Assembly (NCBI RefSeq): GCF_000496835.1
Contig: NZ_KI543237.1
Location: 1,125,984 to 1,189,983 of the forward strand
Direction of reading: 5' to 3'
Source of the DNA: Thalassobacillus devorans MSP14
GTDB taxonomy: Bacteria > Bacillota > Bacilli > Bacillales > Halobacillaceae
Length of the DNA stretch: 64,000 nucleotides
In this document: positions 29,189 through 39,889 of the stretch, one piece after another
Numbering within the stretch: position 1 is the first letter of the stretch
Layout: each line of letters starts with the position of its first letter
Notes under the pieces: model-generated
What the model was told of the DNA's origin: nothing
Seen by the model: the letters and a program-made list of their open reading frames with translations, nothing else
The model's database searches: none
Made by a program: the position numbers and the translations under genes

Positions 29189-30280
29189 ATGAGGATTCAT
29201 CCATCCCAAGTCATCCCGGGCTGTATCATCATGAAAGATATCATAGGGAAAACTAACCGTCCGTTGATTACTAAAAATACCGTTGTCAAAGATATACATA
29301 AGCAAGTATTGCATCGATTCCTTGTTCAGCAGGTGGAAGTCGCTCCGAAACTTTCTTCTGGTGATCCTTTTTTGCCAGGAGCAGTGGAGGAACCTGCAAT
29401 GGAGTGTCCGGTTGAAAAGAAGATAGCTGAACCCAGGACATTCCTGGATCAATACCTGCAAGCAGTTAAACAATATAAAAAGTGGTTCGCTCAATGGCAG
29501 GCAGGTGGTGTTATCCATATAGGAGCTATACGCCAGGTTGTAGTACCATTACTTGAACAAATCAAAAAGTACAGAAAAAATATTTTTATGCTGCATCATT
29601 TTTCTACCAAAGACGACTATCTTTATCATCATGCTGTTTCTACCGGCTTAATTGCAGCTTTCTTAGGAGAAGAAATGGGAATGAATCGCGGGGATTGGAT
29701 TCAATTAGGGTTAGCCGGTTTGTTAAGTGATGCAGGCATGGCAAAAATGAATGAACAAATTATTTTGAAAGAAACTTCCTTAACAGGGAAAGAATATCAG
29801 GAAGTAAAAAAACATCCCACTTATTCTTACAGAATGGTGGAAAATATTCCGGTACTGAATAAAGCAGCGAAACTCGGCATTTTACAACACCATGAACGCC
29901 TTGATGGCAGCGGCTACCCCCTTGCCACCAATAAAAAGAAGATTCATATGTTTGCAAGGGTGATTGCAGTCAGTGATATGTACCATGCAATGACCTCAGA
30001 ACGGTTATACCGGAGTAAGCAATCTCCCTTCCTTGTACTTGAATTGATGATGAAAGAGCAATTCGGACGTTTCGATTATACTGTCGTCCAGACATTTATC
30101 AAAAGTATGACCAATTATACGACTGGCACAAAAGTGAAGCTATCCAATGACCGTAGTGGAGAAATTGTTTTTGTGGAGCCTGCGAATCCGACTAGACCTA
30201 TGGTACGTATCGCTGATGGTGCTGATATTATAAACCTCAAGCATTTTCATAACATATATATCAGTGAAATATACGATTGA
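29189..30280 (+). CDS. HD-GYP domain protein with degenerate HD motif
   Basis: 363 residues. The C-terminal half (about 130-320) is an HD-GYP domain: YHHAVSTGL (about 146-154), KKHPTYSYRM (about 207-216) and an intact HHERLDGSGYP (234-244). Where active members have HDIGK, this protein reads LLSDAGMAKM, so the HD His is Ser180 and the following Lys is Met. Metal binding, and so c-di-GMP hydrolysis, may be lost or altered. The N-terminal 130 residues resemble no domain I can name. It lies between gyrA and yaaC, where B. subtilis has an rRNA operon. Confidence 0.85.
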   Translation: MRIHPSQVIPGCIIMKDIIGKTNRPLITKNTVVKDIHKQVLHRFLVQQVEVAPKLSSGDPFLPGAVEEPAMECPVEKKIAEPRTFLDQYLQAVKQYKKWFAQWQAGGVIHIGAIRQVVVPLLEQIKKYRKNIFMLHHFSTKDDYLYHHAVSTGLIAAFLGEEMGMNRGDWIQLGLAGLLSDAGMAKMNEQIILKETSLTGKEYQEVKKHPTYSYRMVENIPVLNKAAKLGILQHHERLDGSGYPLATNKKKIHMFARVIAVSDMYHAMTSERLYRSKQSPFLVLELMMKEQFGRFDYTVVQTFIKSMTNYTTGTKVKLSNDRSGEIVFVEPANPTRPMVRIADGADIINLKHFHNIYISEIYD

Positions 30281-30286
30281 GCTTTA

Positions 30287-30318
30287 CCCGGACACCTATG
30301 TTTGTCCGGATTTTTTTT
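30287..30318 (+). terminator. terminator of the HD-GYP gene, inside the yaaC 3' end
   Basis: Stem CCGGACA/TGTCCGG with loop CCTATGT, followed by ATTTTTTTTG. It overlaps the last codons of the convergent yaaC gene; those T's supply Lys codons of yaaC on the other strand. Confidence 0.8.
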
Positions 30319-31372
30319 GATCAAGCAGCCAGTGCTGGACCATTCTTTCCGACTCTTCACTGGTGAGCGCGATAAAATGAGTAAGAAAAGCATAATCAGA
30401 TGTATCGCGAATATGGTGTAAATCCATCCACCACTCCACCTCGTAACGACAAATCATACTGAGATTATAGAGCAGGATGTAATGAATCATCATTTCTGGC
30501 AGATGATCCAGCGTATCTCTCGCATAGGAAGTATAAAAGGATTTTTGTGTACTTGAATAATAGAATGGGTGAGATAAATAAGGAGTGAAGGGTTGCTCCA
30601 TTTCAATATGCAGCCTATCTTTTTTCTGTTTCCATGAGGTAACTGGAAATTTGGAAAAACGCTGCTTCAACTTACGCTCTGTCAGTTGATGATCAAAAAG
30701 CTGATTTAAAGGAAGCGTGATTTTCGTATCCCCCAAACCAGCAACTTTACACAATGGCTGTTTATCGTTCCATTGGTAGATTTCCTGCATATCCGGCAGC
30801 AACTGCAAAAGCTTTTCCATGCTTGCTTTGTCGCTTTGGAATGGGGAACAGTTAAAAAGGCGTTCACAAGCATAAGAAAACAACCCTTGTGGTTGAATTT
30901 TCACTTCATCCTGGATAAATGAGTAATTCTGTTTTTTTCGTTTTCTGGTCGTTAAACCATGAGCCAATACTTTGGAGGTAGAAGGATAATCCGGGTCTTT
31001 GACTAGAAGGCAGGCCTTTAATAAATGCCCGAGCCCATAAAATAAAAGCATAGGCTGGACAGTCAAAGGTGATGTTCTCCCCGTAGCTAAAAAATTCCTT
31101 CCATGTTCAAGGAAATAGCAGAAACGTTCACTGTTACCATAAGCCTTTGTTTTTGCATCGGTGACGCCCTGTTTCTCGTAACAATCCGTAAGATAATTAC
31201 GTGTGTTAGGAACAGCTTGCAAATATGTCAAAAAAGACTGATTATTCTGTATCAAATCCCTTGCCTCCTCTCTTGTCAGACTGGATGAAGCATCCATCAA
31301 TTTACTGTTGAAAAAGCTAACATGTTGGCGTATTGTAATTAACAATAAGTAATTACCAACCACCACTACCAC
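30296..31372 (-). CDS. yaaC: YaaC-like protein
   Basis: Uncharacterised Bacillaceae protein at the conserved yaaC locus between gyrA and guaB, oriented against both neighbours. Up to 358 residues. Pieces such as RFCYFLEHGRNFL and MLLFYGLGHLLKACLLVKDP (about 110-130) match the family as I recall it. No enzyme motif is visible; the C-terminal third is rich in Leu, Tyr and Trp but has no clear membrane span. The N-terminus is uncertain: no good ribosome site precedes the GTG at 31372, and a start about 10-25 codons later is possible. Confidence 0.75.
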   Translation of the reverse strand: MVVVVGNYLLLITIRQHVSFFNSKLMDASSSLTREEARDLIQNNQSFLTYLQAVPNTRNYLTDCYEKQGVTDAKTKAYGNSERFCYFLEHGRNFLATGRTSPLTVQPMLLFYGLGHLLKACLLVKDPDYPSTSKVLAHGLTTRKRKKQNYSFIQDEVKIQPQGLFSYACERLFNCSPFQSDKASMEKLLQLLPDMQEIYQWNDKQPLCKVAGLGDTKITLPLNQLFDHQLTERKLKQRFSKFPVTSWKQKKDRLHIEMEQPFTPYLSHPFYYSSTQKSFYTSYARDTLDHLPEMMIHYILLYNLSMICRYEVEWWMDLHHIRDTSDYAFLTHFIALTSEESERMVQHWLLDQKKSGQT

Positions 31373-31375
31373 TAG

Positions 31376-32899
<1,524 letters not shown>

Positions 32900-32912
32900 C
32901 CTAGATATTTTT

Positions 32913-32946
32913 TCGTAGACAGGGACTTTTCCCTGTCTATTTTTTT
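32913..32946 (+). terminator. terminator of guaB
   Basis: Stem AGACAGGGA/TCCCTGTCT with loop CTT or similar, followed by ATTTTTTTG. Confidence 0.85.
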
Positions 32947-33005
32947 GATTACTCCTGTGATAAAATAACAAAGATGCATAATTTATACCGTGGAGGTCGA
33001 GTAAG

Positions 33006-34337
33006 TTGAAACAAAAGTTTAAAACATCATGGCTGGTAGTGATGGCTGTAATGATCACCTTAATCGGGTTTGTACAACCTGACACTACATATGCTCAAAT
33101 CGATATTGAGGCAGAGTCTGCTATTTTAGTAGATGGAAACAGCGGACAGGTCCTGTTTGAAAAACAAGCGGATCTACCTTTACCGCCAGCCAGTATGACA
33201 AAAATGATGACAGAATACCTTGTGTTTGAAGCGATAGAAAAAGGCGATATTACGTGGGAGACAACTACCCGTATCAGTGATTATCCATACAGCATTTCTG
33301 CTGATCCCACTTTCTCTGGAGTAGGCTTGAAGCAAAATAAAGATTATACCGTCCGTGAACTGTACGAAGCGATGGCCATCAATTCAGATAATGCGACAAC
33401 AATCGCCCTGGCAGAACTTATTGCCGGTTCGGAAGGCGAATTTGTGAAAATGATGAATAAAAAAGCAGAAGAAATGGGATTGAAAGACTATCAGTTTGTC
33501 AACTCCACTGGCCTTCCTAATAGTAGTTTAGGAGATAACTACCCGGAAGGTACGAAGCCGGATGCCAACAATTTACTTTCAGCACGGGATGCTGCTTTAT
33601 TAGCTTATCATTTAGTCAATGACTATCCAGAAGCGCTGGAAATTTCAAGTATTACAGAAACAGAATTTGATGGACAGCAAATTCATAACTGGAACTGGAT
33701 GCTGCCTAATATGCCAGGTTATCTTTCTCAATATGGCTATAAAGGCATGGATGGAATGAAAACAGGCTTCACCGACCTTGCGGGTTATTGTTTTACCGGG
33801 ACCGCAAAAAAGGATGATACCCGATTGATTTCCGTAGTTATGAAAACAGCCAGTAAAGAAGCGAGATTTGAAGAAACACGTCATCTGCTTGATTATGGTT
33901 TCCAACAGTTCGAAGAAAAGGAACTATTCCCGGCTGGTCATCAAAAAAAGGCAAAAGCAGAACTTCCGGTAGCTAAAGGAAAAGAAAAGCAGGTAGGAAT
34001 TGAAACAGGCGAAGCAGTAAAAGCTATGGTCAAAAATGGCGAAAAAGATAAGTATACGTTGAACTACAATATTTCGGAGGACAAATTGAACGATGATGGC
34101 AAACTGACTGCTCCTGTCAAAAAGGGAGAGCAGGTCGGTACCGTCGAGCTTGTCTATAGTGGTGAAAACTCTTATGGGAACATTCTTGATGGACAGCAGA
34201 GTGATAAAAGTATTCCGTTGGTAGCGGCAGCTGCAGTTGAAAAATCGAACTGGTTCATGCTGACACTTGGAGCTGTCGGAGACTTTTTCGGTGATATTTT
34301 CAACAGCGCCGTCGATACTGTCAAAGGCTGGTTCTGA
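33006..34337 (+). CDS. dacA: D-alanyl-D-alanine carboxypeptidase (PBP5)
   Basis: Trims the terminal D-Ala of peptidoglycan stems; low-molecular-weight penicillin-binding protein. 443 residues from TTG 33006 behind TGGAGGTCG. Signal peptide ends near Ala30 (TTYA-Q). Active-site motifs: SMTK (Ser63-Lys66), SDN (127-129) and KTG (252-254). A beta-rich domain follows, then a C-terminal amphipathic helix (about 425-443, FFGDIFNSAVDTVKGWF) for membrane attachment. Between guaB and pdxS as in B. subtilis. Confidence 0.96.
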   Translation: MKQKFKTSWLVVMAVMITLIGFVQPDTTYAQIDIEAESAILVDGNSGQVLFEKQADLPLPPASMTKMMTEYLVFEAIEKGDITWETTTRISDYPYSISADPTFSGVGLKQNKDYTVRELYEAMAINSDNATTIALAELIAGSEGEFVKMMNKKAEEMGLKDYQFVNSTGLPNSSLGDNYPEGTKPDANNLLSARDAALLAYHLVNDYPEALEISSITETEFDGQQIHNWNWMLPNMPGYLSQYGYKGMDGMKTGFTDLAGYCFTGTAKKDDTRLISVVMKTASKEARFEETRHLLDYGFQQFEEKELFPAGHQKKAKAELPVAKGKEKQVGIETGEAVKAMVKNGEKDKYTLNYNISEDKLNDDGKLTAPVKKGEQVGTVELVYSGENSYGNILDGQQSDKSIPLVAAAAVEKSNWFMLTLGAVGDFFGDIFNSAVDTVKGWF

Positions 34338-34452
34338 TTTAATCCAACTGTATAGGCAATTGTGTCGAGTTGCGTTATAATGATTAAATAGTCAATGAAT
34401 TAAACTTTTGTTGAAGTTAATTATATATGCTAGAAATGGGAGGAAGATGATT

Positions 34453-35337
34453 ATGTCTAAAATAGGTACTGATTTAGTAAAACGCGGGATGGCTGAAATG
34501 CAAAAAGGTGGCGTCATTATGGACGTCGTCAATGCCGAACAAGCAAAAATTGCTGAGGAAGCCGGTGCGGTAGCAGTAATGGCGCTGGAACGTGTGCCAT
34601 CTGATATCCGTGCAGCAGGCGGGGTTGCTCGTATGGCAGACCCGACGATTACGGAAGAAGTTTTGAATGCTGTGTCTATTCCGGTAATGGCTAAAGCCCG
34701 TATCGGCCATATTGTGGAAGCCCGGGTACTGGAGGCCATGGGTGTCGACTATATTGATGAAAGTGAAGTTCTGACTCCAGCAGACGATATTTACCATATC
34801 AATAAAAGAGATTTCACCGTACCTTTCGTATGCGGATGCCGCGATCTTGGAGAAGCGACCCGCCGTATCGGAGAAGGTGCTTCAATGCTCCGTACAAAAG
34901 GGGAGCCAGGAACAGGTAACGTAGTTGAAGCGGTAAACCATATCCGTAAAGTACAATCTCAAATTCGTCACCTACAATCATTAGCTGAAGATGAAGTGAT
35001 GGTATTTGCAAAAGAAAATGGTGCTCCGTTCGAAATCCTGATGCAAATCCGTGAAGAAGGACGTCTGCCAGTCGTGAACTTTGCTGCAGGCGGAGTAGCA
35101 ACGCCTTCTGACGCTGCTTTGATGATGCAGTTAGGAGCAGACGGGGTATTTGTAGGTTCCGGTATCTTCAAATCTGACAACCCCGCAAAATTTGCCCGTG
35201 CGATTGTAGAAGCAACTACTCATTATGATGACTATAAATTGATTGGCGAACTCTCTAAAGATCTGGGTACAGCGATGGCTGGTATTGAAATGTCTACATT
35301 GACTCCAGCAGATCGTATGGCAGACCGCAGCGAATAA
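34453..35337 (+). CDS. pdxS: pyridoxal 5'-phosphate synthase, synthase subunit
   Basis: Builds PLP from ribose 5-phosphate, glyceraldehyde 3-phosphate and ammonia supplied by PdxT. 294 residues from ATG 34453 ([20 protein letters not shown]), with GGGAGGAAG ahead; earlier in-frame starts are too close to it. Beta/alpha barrel with the catalytic Lys in VMAKARIGH (about Lys81) and the second Lys in TKGEPGTGN (about Lys149). pdxT follows after 16 bases. Confidence 0.97.
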   Translation: MSKIGTDLVKRGMAEMQKGGVIMDVVNAEQAKIAEEAGAVAVMALERVPSDIRAAGGVARMADPTITEEVLNAVSIPVMAKARIGHIVEARVLEAMGVDYIDESEVLTPADDIYHINKRDFTVPFVCGCRDLGEATRRIGEGASMLRTKGEPGTGNVVEAVNHIRKVQSQIRHLQSLAEDEVMVFAKENGAPFEILMQIREEGRLPVVNFAAGGVATPSDAALMMQLGADGVFVGSGIFKSDNPAKFARAIVEATTHYDDYKLIGELSKDLGTAMAGIEMSTLTPADRMADRSE

Positions 35338-35353
35338 AAAGGAGACATGCAGC

Positions 35354-35944
35354 ATGATTAAAATCGGTGTATTAGGACTTCAGGGAGCGTTCCGTGAACA
35401 TGTCCGCTCTGTTGAAGCTTCTGGTGCTGAAGGCATCATTGTAAAGCGTGTAGAACAGTTGGACGATTTGGACGGTTTAATTATTCCAGGCGGGGAAAGT
35501 ACTACAATGCGCCGCCTGATCGATAAATATAATTTTCTTGAGCCATTACGTCAATTCGGAAAACAAGGCAAACCGGTTTTCGGCACGTGCGCCGGAATGA
35601 TTTTGCTTGCTTCGGAAATCGCGGGTACAGATATTGTCCATCTTGGATTGATGGATATCAAAGTGGAACGTAATGCTTTCGGCCGCCAGCGTGAAAGTTT
35701 TGAAACCGATTTGGATATCAAAGGTATAGCGGAAGGGTACAATGCTGTATTCATCCGTGCACCTTACATTCACGAAGTCGGACCAGAAGTAACTGTTCTT
35801 GCTACCCATCAGGACAAAGTCGTATTAGCACAGCAAGGTCATTTACTGGCTTGTGCTTTTCATCCGGAATTGACGGATGACCATCGATTGACAGCTCATT
35901 TCGTCGGGATGGTCGAAGAATCCAAAAAAACACTTGCATCCTAA
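35354..35944 (+). CDS. pdxT: pyridoxal 5'-phosphate synthase, glutaminase subunit
   Basis: Class I glutamine amidotransferase that feeds ammonia to PdxS. 196 residues. Oxyanion segment [11 protein letters not shown] (about 45-55), nucleophile Cys79 in FGTCAGM, and the His-Glu pair in FHPELTDD (about 170-177). ATG 35354 follows AAAAAGGAGAC. Operon partner of pdxS; the serS T-box begins about 40 bases after its stop. Confidence 0.97.
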   Translation: MIKIGVLGLQGAFREHVRSVEASGAEGIIVKRVEQLDDLDGLIIPGGESTTMRRLIDKYNFLEPLRQFGKQGKPVFGTCAGMILLASEIAGTDIVHLGLMDIKVERNAFGRQRESFETDLDIKGIAEGYNAVFIRAPYIHEVGPEVTVLATHQDKVVLAQQGHLLACAFHPELTDDHRLTAHFVGMVEESKKTLAS

Positions 35945-35984
35945 GATGAAATTCGCTATTCTTTATAAACAACAAAGCTATTTC

Positions 35985-36226
35985 CAAAGCGATGACAGGA
36001 ATTAGTAACAAGAACCTTTTCTTAAGAGAGTCAGTGGCGGGTGTGAACTGATGTAAAGGGCTTGTGAATCCATCCTTGAGCTGATTTGCTGAATGGATCA
36101 GTAAGCAAATCCGGTGGTTCGCCGTTATAGAAGATGAGCCGGGAGACATGATTGTCTCCAATCAGGGTGGTATCGCGGGAATACAAGCTCTCGTCCCTAT
36201 ATGTATAGGGATGAGGGCTTTTTTAA
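35985..36226 (+). promoter_or_regulatory. T-box leader of serS (serine)
   Basis: A T-box riboswitch that senses uncharged tRNA-Ser. The conserved T-box sequence CAGGGTGGTATCGCGG lies at about 36164-36179, and a terminator (AAGCTCTCGTCCCTA against TAGGGATGAGGGCTT, then TTTTT) follows at 36185-36223. In stem I the likely specifier is TCC at 36069-36071, in GTGAATCCATCC, which reads serine. Stem I starts near AAGCGATGACAGG. Exact helix ends were not computed. Confidence 0.9.
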
Positions 36227-36260
36227 TGGATAAAACTAATGAAATGAGGAGGAAACTACC

Positions 36261-37535
36261 ATGTTGGACATGAAATACTTACGTAGCAATTTTGAAGAAG
36301 TAAAAAGCAAGCTGAAAAATCGCGGAGAAGATTTATCCGACCTTGATAAGTTCGGTGATTTGGATAGCCGCCGTCGCGAGTTGATTGCAGAAACGGAAGA
36401 ATTAAAAGCAAAGCGTAATGAAGTATCTAAAGAAATCTCTGTGTTGAAGCGGGAAAAGAAAGATGCCGATCATATGATCAAGGAAATGCGTGAGGTTGGA
36501 GACCGCGTCAAGGAACTCGACAACGAATTGAAAGAAGTCGAAGAACAGCTGGAAACGATGCTATTGTCCATCCCCAACATTCCACATGAAAGCGTGCCGG
36601 TCGGAGAAGATGAAGATGACAATTTAGAAGCACGTAAATGGGGAGATATGCCGGATTTCGACTTCGAAGCCAAGCCGCATTGGGATCTTGCCACCGAGCT
36701 TGACATCCTGGATTTCGAACGTGCCTCTAAGACAACAGGAAGCCGGTTCGTATTCTATAAAGGACTTGGTGCACGGCTCGAACGCGCGTTACTCAACTTC
36801 ATGATGGATCTACATGCTGATGAACATGGCTACCAGGAGATGCTGCCGCCATATATGGTCAACCGTACAGCGATGACAGGAACAGGTCAACTGCCTAAAT
36901 TCGAAGAAGATGCATTCCGTATCGCAGACTGGGATTACTTCCTCGTACCGACTGCAGAAGTACCGGTAACCAACTACCACCGGGAAGAAATCCTGGATGC
37001 AGAAGACCTGCCAAAGAAATATGTCGCATTCAGTGCTTCTTTCCGTTCTGAGGCAGGATCTGCAGGTAGAGATACACGGGGATTGATCCGTCAGCATCAA
37101 TTCAATAAAGTGGAGCTTGTACAGTTCTGTAAACCGGAAGAGTCTTATGAGGTTTTAGAAGAGCTCACCGCCAATGCAGAAAAAGTGTTGCAGTTATTGA
37201 AGCTGCCATACCGTGTCATGAGCATGTGTACAGGTGATCTTGGTTTCACAGCGGCTAAGAAATATGATATCGAAGTGTGGCTGCCGAGCTATAATACCTA
37301 TCGTGAAATCAGCTCCTGCTCTAACTTTGAAGACTTCCAGGCGCGTCGCGCCGGTATCCGTTTCCGTCGCGAAGCAAAAGGGAAACCGGAATTCGTTCAT
37401 ACTCTGAATGGTTCTGGACTGGCAATCGGACGGACGGTATCTGCCATTTTAGAAAATTACCAGCAGGAAGACGGAACAATTATGGTTCCCGAAGTACTTC
37501 GTCCATATATGGGTGGAAAAGAAGTAATCAAATAA
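36261..37535 (+). CDS. serS: seryl-tRNA synthetase
   Basis: Class II synthetase charging tRNA-Ser. 424 residues, ATG 36261 behind GAGGAGGAAAC. N-terminal coiled-coil arm (about 30-100, rich in Glu/Lys/Arg) that grips the long variable arm of tRNA-Ser. Motif 2 [20 protein letters not shown] (about 258-277) and motif 3 [17 protein letters not shown] (about 386-402). Regulated by the T-box just upstream; a tRNA-Ser gene follows 290 bases downstream. Confidence 0.97.
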   Translation: MLDMKYLRSNFEEVKSKLKNRGEDLSDLDKFGDLDSRRRELIAETEELKAKRNEVSKEISVLKREKKDADHMIKEMREVGDRVKELDNELKEVEEQLETMLLSIPNIPHESVPVGEDEDDNLEARKWGDMPDFDFEAKPHWDLATELDILDFERASKTTGSRFVFYKGLGARLERALLNFMMDLHADEHGYQEMLPPYMVNRTAMTGTGQLPKFEEDAFRIADWDYFLVPTAEVPVTNYHREEILDAEDLPKKYVAFSASFRSEAGSAGRDTRGLIRQHQFNKVELVQFCKPEESYEVLEELTANAEKVLQLLKLPYRVMSMCTGDLGFTAAKKYDIEVWLPSYNTYREISSCSNFEDFQARRAGIRFRREAKGKPEFVHTLNGSGLAIGRTVSAILENYQQEDGTIMVPEVLRPYMGGKEVIK

Positions 37536-37544
37536 ATGCACAGG

Positions 37545-37575
37545 CACGAGCCTGAGGTTCTTTCAGGCTCGTTTT
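37545..37575 (+). terminator. terminator of serS
   Basis: Stem CGAGCCTGA/TCAGGCTCG with loop GGTTCTT, followed by TTTTTC. Confidence 0.85.
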
Positions 37576-37777
37576 TCATGGTAAAAAGATTGTTTGTTGA
37601 TAAAGAGGAAAGGTGAAAGTAACTCCCTTTCCGTACACGAACACACTCCTTCTTGCTGGGCCATGAGCTTTTTGTTATTCTTTTCTTCCTGAGGGGGCCG
37701 TTTACCCGTCTGTGTGTTCAAAAAAAAGTTATTTTCATCGCTTAATTATCACAAAATTTAATCTTTTGGTTTTTACG

Positions 37778-37807
37778 TTGACAGTAGGATCAGGGGCATG
37801 ATATATT
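37778..37807 (+). promoter_or_regulatory. promoter of tRNA-Ser
   Basis: TTGACA at 37778-37783 and TATATT at 37802-37807 (spacing 18; ATATAT at 37801 gives 17), ending 19 bases before the mature tRNA. The preceding 37576-37770 shows no gene or clear structure beyond a short GGAAAGG/CCTTTCC hairpin. Confidence 0.7.
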
Positions 37808-37826
37808 TTTATTTGTTGGACAAGAC

Positions 37827-37919
37827 GGAGGAGTACCCAAGTCCGGCTGAAGGGAGCGGTCTTGAAAACCGCCAGGGGGTTTACGCCCCGCGGGGGTTCG
37901 AATCCCTCCTCCTCCGCCA
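37827..37919 (+). tRNA. tRNA-Ser(UGA)
   Basis: 93 bases with the long variable arm of serine tRNAs. Acceptor arms GGAGGAG/CTCCTCC pair fully, the anticodon loop CTTGAAA gives TGA at 37863-37865 (reads UCA and other UCN codons), the T arm has GGGGGTTCGAATCCC-type pairing, and CCA is encoded at 37917-37919. Same location as the tRNA-Ser after serS in B. subtilis. Confidence 0.97.
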
Positions 37920-37961
37920 TTTTCTACAAATAAAGCGCATAAAATTTGGAGATTATATAAA

Positions 37962-37995
37962 AAGTCGCTGCCCACGGGCAGCGGCTTTTTTCTTT
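37962..37995 (+). terminator. terminator of tRNA-Ser
   Basis: Stem GTCGCTGCCC/GGGCAGCGGC with loop AC, followed by TTTTTTCTTTT. Confidence 0.85.
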
Positions 37996-38001
37996 TCCCC
38001 A

Positions 38002-38032
38002 AAAAAAGAAAGCCCATCAAGGGCTTTCTGAA
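38002..38032 (-). terminator. terminator of the deoxynucleoside kinase operon
   Basis: Minus-strand stem AGAAAGCCC/GGGCTTTCT with loop TTGAT, followed by TTTTTTGGGG, just past the stop at 38036. Confidence 0.8.
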
Positions 38033-38035
38033 TCG

Positions 38036-38722
38036 TTATTTCGTCAACAAACGGCTGGAGCGCCATTTTCGTGACTGATTGATGAAATGGCCGATCTTTT
38101 CTAAGACAGGCTCGATACTGATTTCATCATTGATAACATCATAGTCTGCGATGTTCAACCGCAGGATTGGGCAGGAATTGAAGTTATCGATCCAATTTTC
38201 ATAACGCTGGAACATTTCTTCCCAGTAAGAAACAGGCGTCTGCTGCTCCATTGGACGCCCGCGGTCCTGGATACGTTCTAAAATATCTTCAAACGATCCT
38301 TCCAGATAAATCAAAAGGTCTGGATGAGGAAAATAAGGCGTCATCACCATGGCATCAAAAAGATTGGTATAAGTTTCATAATCTGTTTCAGACATCGTGC
38401 CTTTTTCATAATGCATGCGGGCGAAAATACCTGTATCTTCATAAATGGAACGGTCCTGGATGAAGCCGCCGCCATATTCAAAGATTTTCTTCTGCTCTTT
38501 GAAACGTTCGGCCAAAAAATATATCTGCAGATGGAAACTCCATCGTTCAAAATCATAGTAGAATTTATCTAAATAAGGATTGGTTTCCACTTTTTCTAAA
38601 GAAGTACGGAAATTTAAAGCGTTAGCCAGTGCATTAGTCATCGTCGACTTTCCGACACCGACAGTGCCAGCTATCGTGATGACACTATCATGGGGGATGC
38701 CGTGACGTTCTCTTGCGTTCAT
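38036..38722 (-). CDS. dck: deoxyadenosine/deoxycytidine kinase
   Basis: Salvage kinase that phosphorylates deoxyadenosine and deoxycytidine. 228 residues, slightly longer than the 217 of B. subtilis. P-loop GTVGVGKST (about 19-27), ERWSFHLQIYFLAERFK (about 58-74) and the DRS motif in QDRSIYEDTGIFARM (about 89-103), then a LID with RGRPMEQQ. The start overlaps the dgk stop by ATGA. Its place after tRNA-Ser matches the B. subtilis dck-dgk pair. Confidence 0.93.
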   Translation of the reverse strand: MNARERHGIPHDSVITIAGTVGVGKSTMTNALANALNFRTSLEKVETNPYLDKFYYDFERWSFHLQIYFLAERFKEQKKIFEYGGGFIQDRSIYEDTGIFARMHYEKGTMSETDYETYTNLFDAMVMTPYFPHPDLLIYLEGSFEDILERIQDRGRPMEQQTPVSYWEEMFQRYENWIDNFNSCPILRLNIADYDVINDEISIEPVLEKIGHFINQSRKWRSSRLLTK

Positions 38723-39360
38723 GTAATAACTTCTCCTTTATATAGGTGATGTTCGACCTGATCGAGAATATAGCGAAGATCATCCTGATGTTTGACAAAG
38801 TCCAGTTTGTCACCATCGATGCGAATGACTGGAATCTCTGGATGGGTCATTTCAAAATGATTCATGAATTCTTCATAATCGCGGGACAGCTGTTCCAGGT
38901 AGGAAGGCTGAATATTCGCTTCTACCCCACGGTTACGCATACGAATGCGCTCAAGAAGTGTATCAAGGCTTGCATCAAGATAAACCATCATGTTTGGACG
39001 TGGCATATCGTTGGTCAGAATATCATAAATCTGTGTGTACTTTTCAAATTTTTTACTTTGCAAAGTACGACGTGCAAATATCATATTCTTGGTAATATGG
39101 TAATCAGCCACTACGGGCTTGTTACGCTGTAAGTATTTCTTTTCTATATCTTCAAGCTGCTTGAACCGGTTGCATAGAAAAAACATTTCCGTTTGAAAGC
39201 TCCACTCTTCAATATCATCATAAAACTTTCCTAAGAATGGATTCTCCTCTACGATCTCCTGTAATAAATGAAAATCAAAATGAGAGGCAATCTTTTTAGA
39301 CAGTGATGTTTTTCCGACTCCAATCGGCCCTTCCACAGCAACAAAAGGCAGTTGTCCCAT
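38719..39360 (-). CDS. dgk: deoxyguanosine kinase
   Basis: Paralogue of dck, salvage of deoxyguanosine. 213 residues, start MGQLPFVAVEGPIGVGKTSL with the P-loop GPIGVGKTS (about 11-19), EWSFQTEMFFLCNRFKQ and a motif in the DRS position reading VADYHITKNMIFAR. The LID has RMRNRGVE. ATG 39360 follows GGAGGAGAAG. First gene of the dgk-dck operon, divergent from tRNA-Arg. Confidence 0.93.
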   Translation of the reverse strand: MGQLPFVAVEGPIGVGKTSLSKKIASHFDFHLLQEIVEENPFLGKFYDDIEEWSFQTEMFFLCNRFKQLEDIEKKYLQRNKPVVADYHITKNMIFARRTLQSKKFEKYTQIYDILTNDMPRPNMMVYLDASLDTLLERIRMRNRGVEANIQPSYLEQLSRDYEEFMNHFEMTHPEIPVIRIDGDKLDFVKHQDDLRYILDQVEHHLYKGEVIT

Positions 39361-39535
39361 CTCTTCTCCTCCTTACCCAACAATAAGAGACATAATTCGA
39401 TACGTTCAGACAGACAGCTTATATTTTACCACACAAATGGCAGGGATGGACAGTTATTGACGGAATTAGGAAGCATGAAATCTTTTCAAATGACGAGATC
39501 TTTTGTATAATGTTATTTGTGCCTGAAAACATCAT

Positions 39536-39608
39536 GCCCCCGTAGCTCAGGGGATAGAGCATCGGTTTCCTAAACCGTGTGCCGCAGGTTCGAATCCTGC
39601 CGGGGGCG
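39536..39608 (+). tRNA. tRNA-Arg(CCU)
   Basis: 73 bases. Acceptor arms GCCCCCG/CGGGGGC pair fully, D arm GCTC...GAGC, anticodon loop TTCCTAA with CCT, T arm CAGGTTCGAATCCTG. No CCA is encoded (TCT follows). A TATAAT box at 39506-39511 lies 24 bases upstream with a weak TTTCAA-type -35, and an intrinsic terminator follows at once. Confidence 0.96.
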
Positions 39609-39618
39609 TCTCTGCAGA

Positions 39619-39656
39619 AAAAAGCGCCGCATTCAATTTTGAATGCGGCGCTTTTT
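39619..39656 (+). terminator. terminator of tRNA-Arg, bidirectional
   Basis: Perfect stem GCGCCGCATTCAA with its complement and a 2-base loop, TTTTTGC on the plus side and TTTTTT on the minus side. On the minus strand it lies 17 bases beyond the stop of the 48-residue gene and can end that transcript too. Confidence 0.9.
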
Positions 39657-39672
39657 GCTCAGTATCAATTTT

Positions 39673-39819
39673 TCATCGATGTGTGTAAGCGATAAGAATG
39701 ACTGGTTCATTAGTATAGGCCTTCAATTTTTGTTCCAGGTCCTGGACTTCTCTTAACATTTGATCATTTAGGACTGCAGTATTATATTCTTCCATTCCTC
39801 TCAATTGTTCTTCCAGCAT
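39673..39819 (-). CDS. small hypothetical protein, 48 residues
   Basis: ATG 39819 follows AAAGAGG at eight bases and opens a 49-codon frame to TGA at 39673, then a strong terminator. The peptide is acidic and helical: MLEEQLRGMEEYNTAVLNDQ at the start, a heptad-like LREVQDLEQKLKAY segment, and a hydrophobic end PVILIAYTHR. I do not recognise it. The ribosome site, clean frame and terminator together suggest a real gene; with no similarity search this stays tentative. It follows yocS on the same strand (70-base gap). Confidence 0.6.
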   Translation of the reverse strand: MLEEQLRGMEEYNTAVLNDQMLREVQDLEQKLKAYTNEPVILIAYTHR

Positions 39820-39889
39820 CGTTTAACCTCTTTCCTAAGTGAAGTTGCAATTAGGTTATGCAATGGGCTGGAAAGTACTCATCTCGCTA

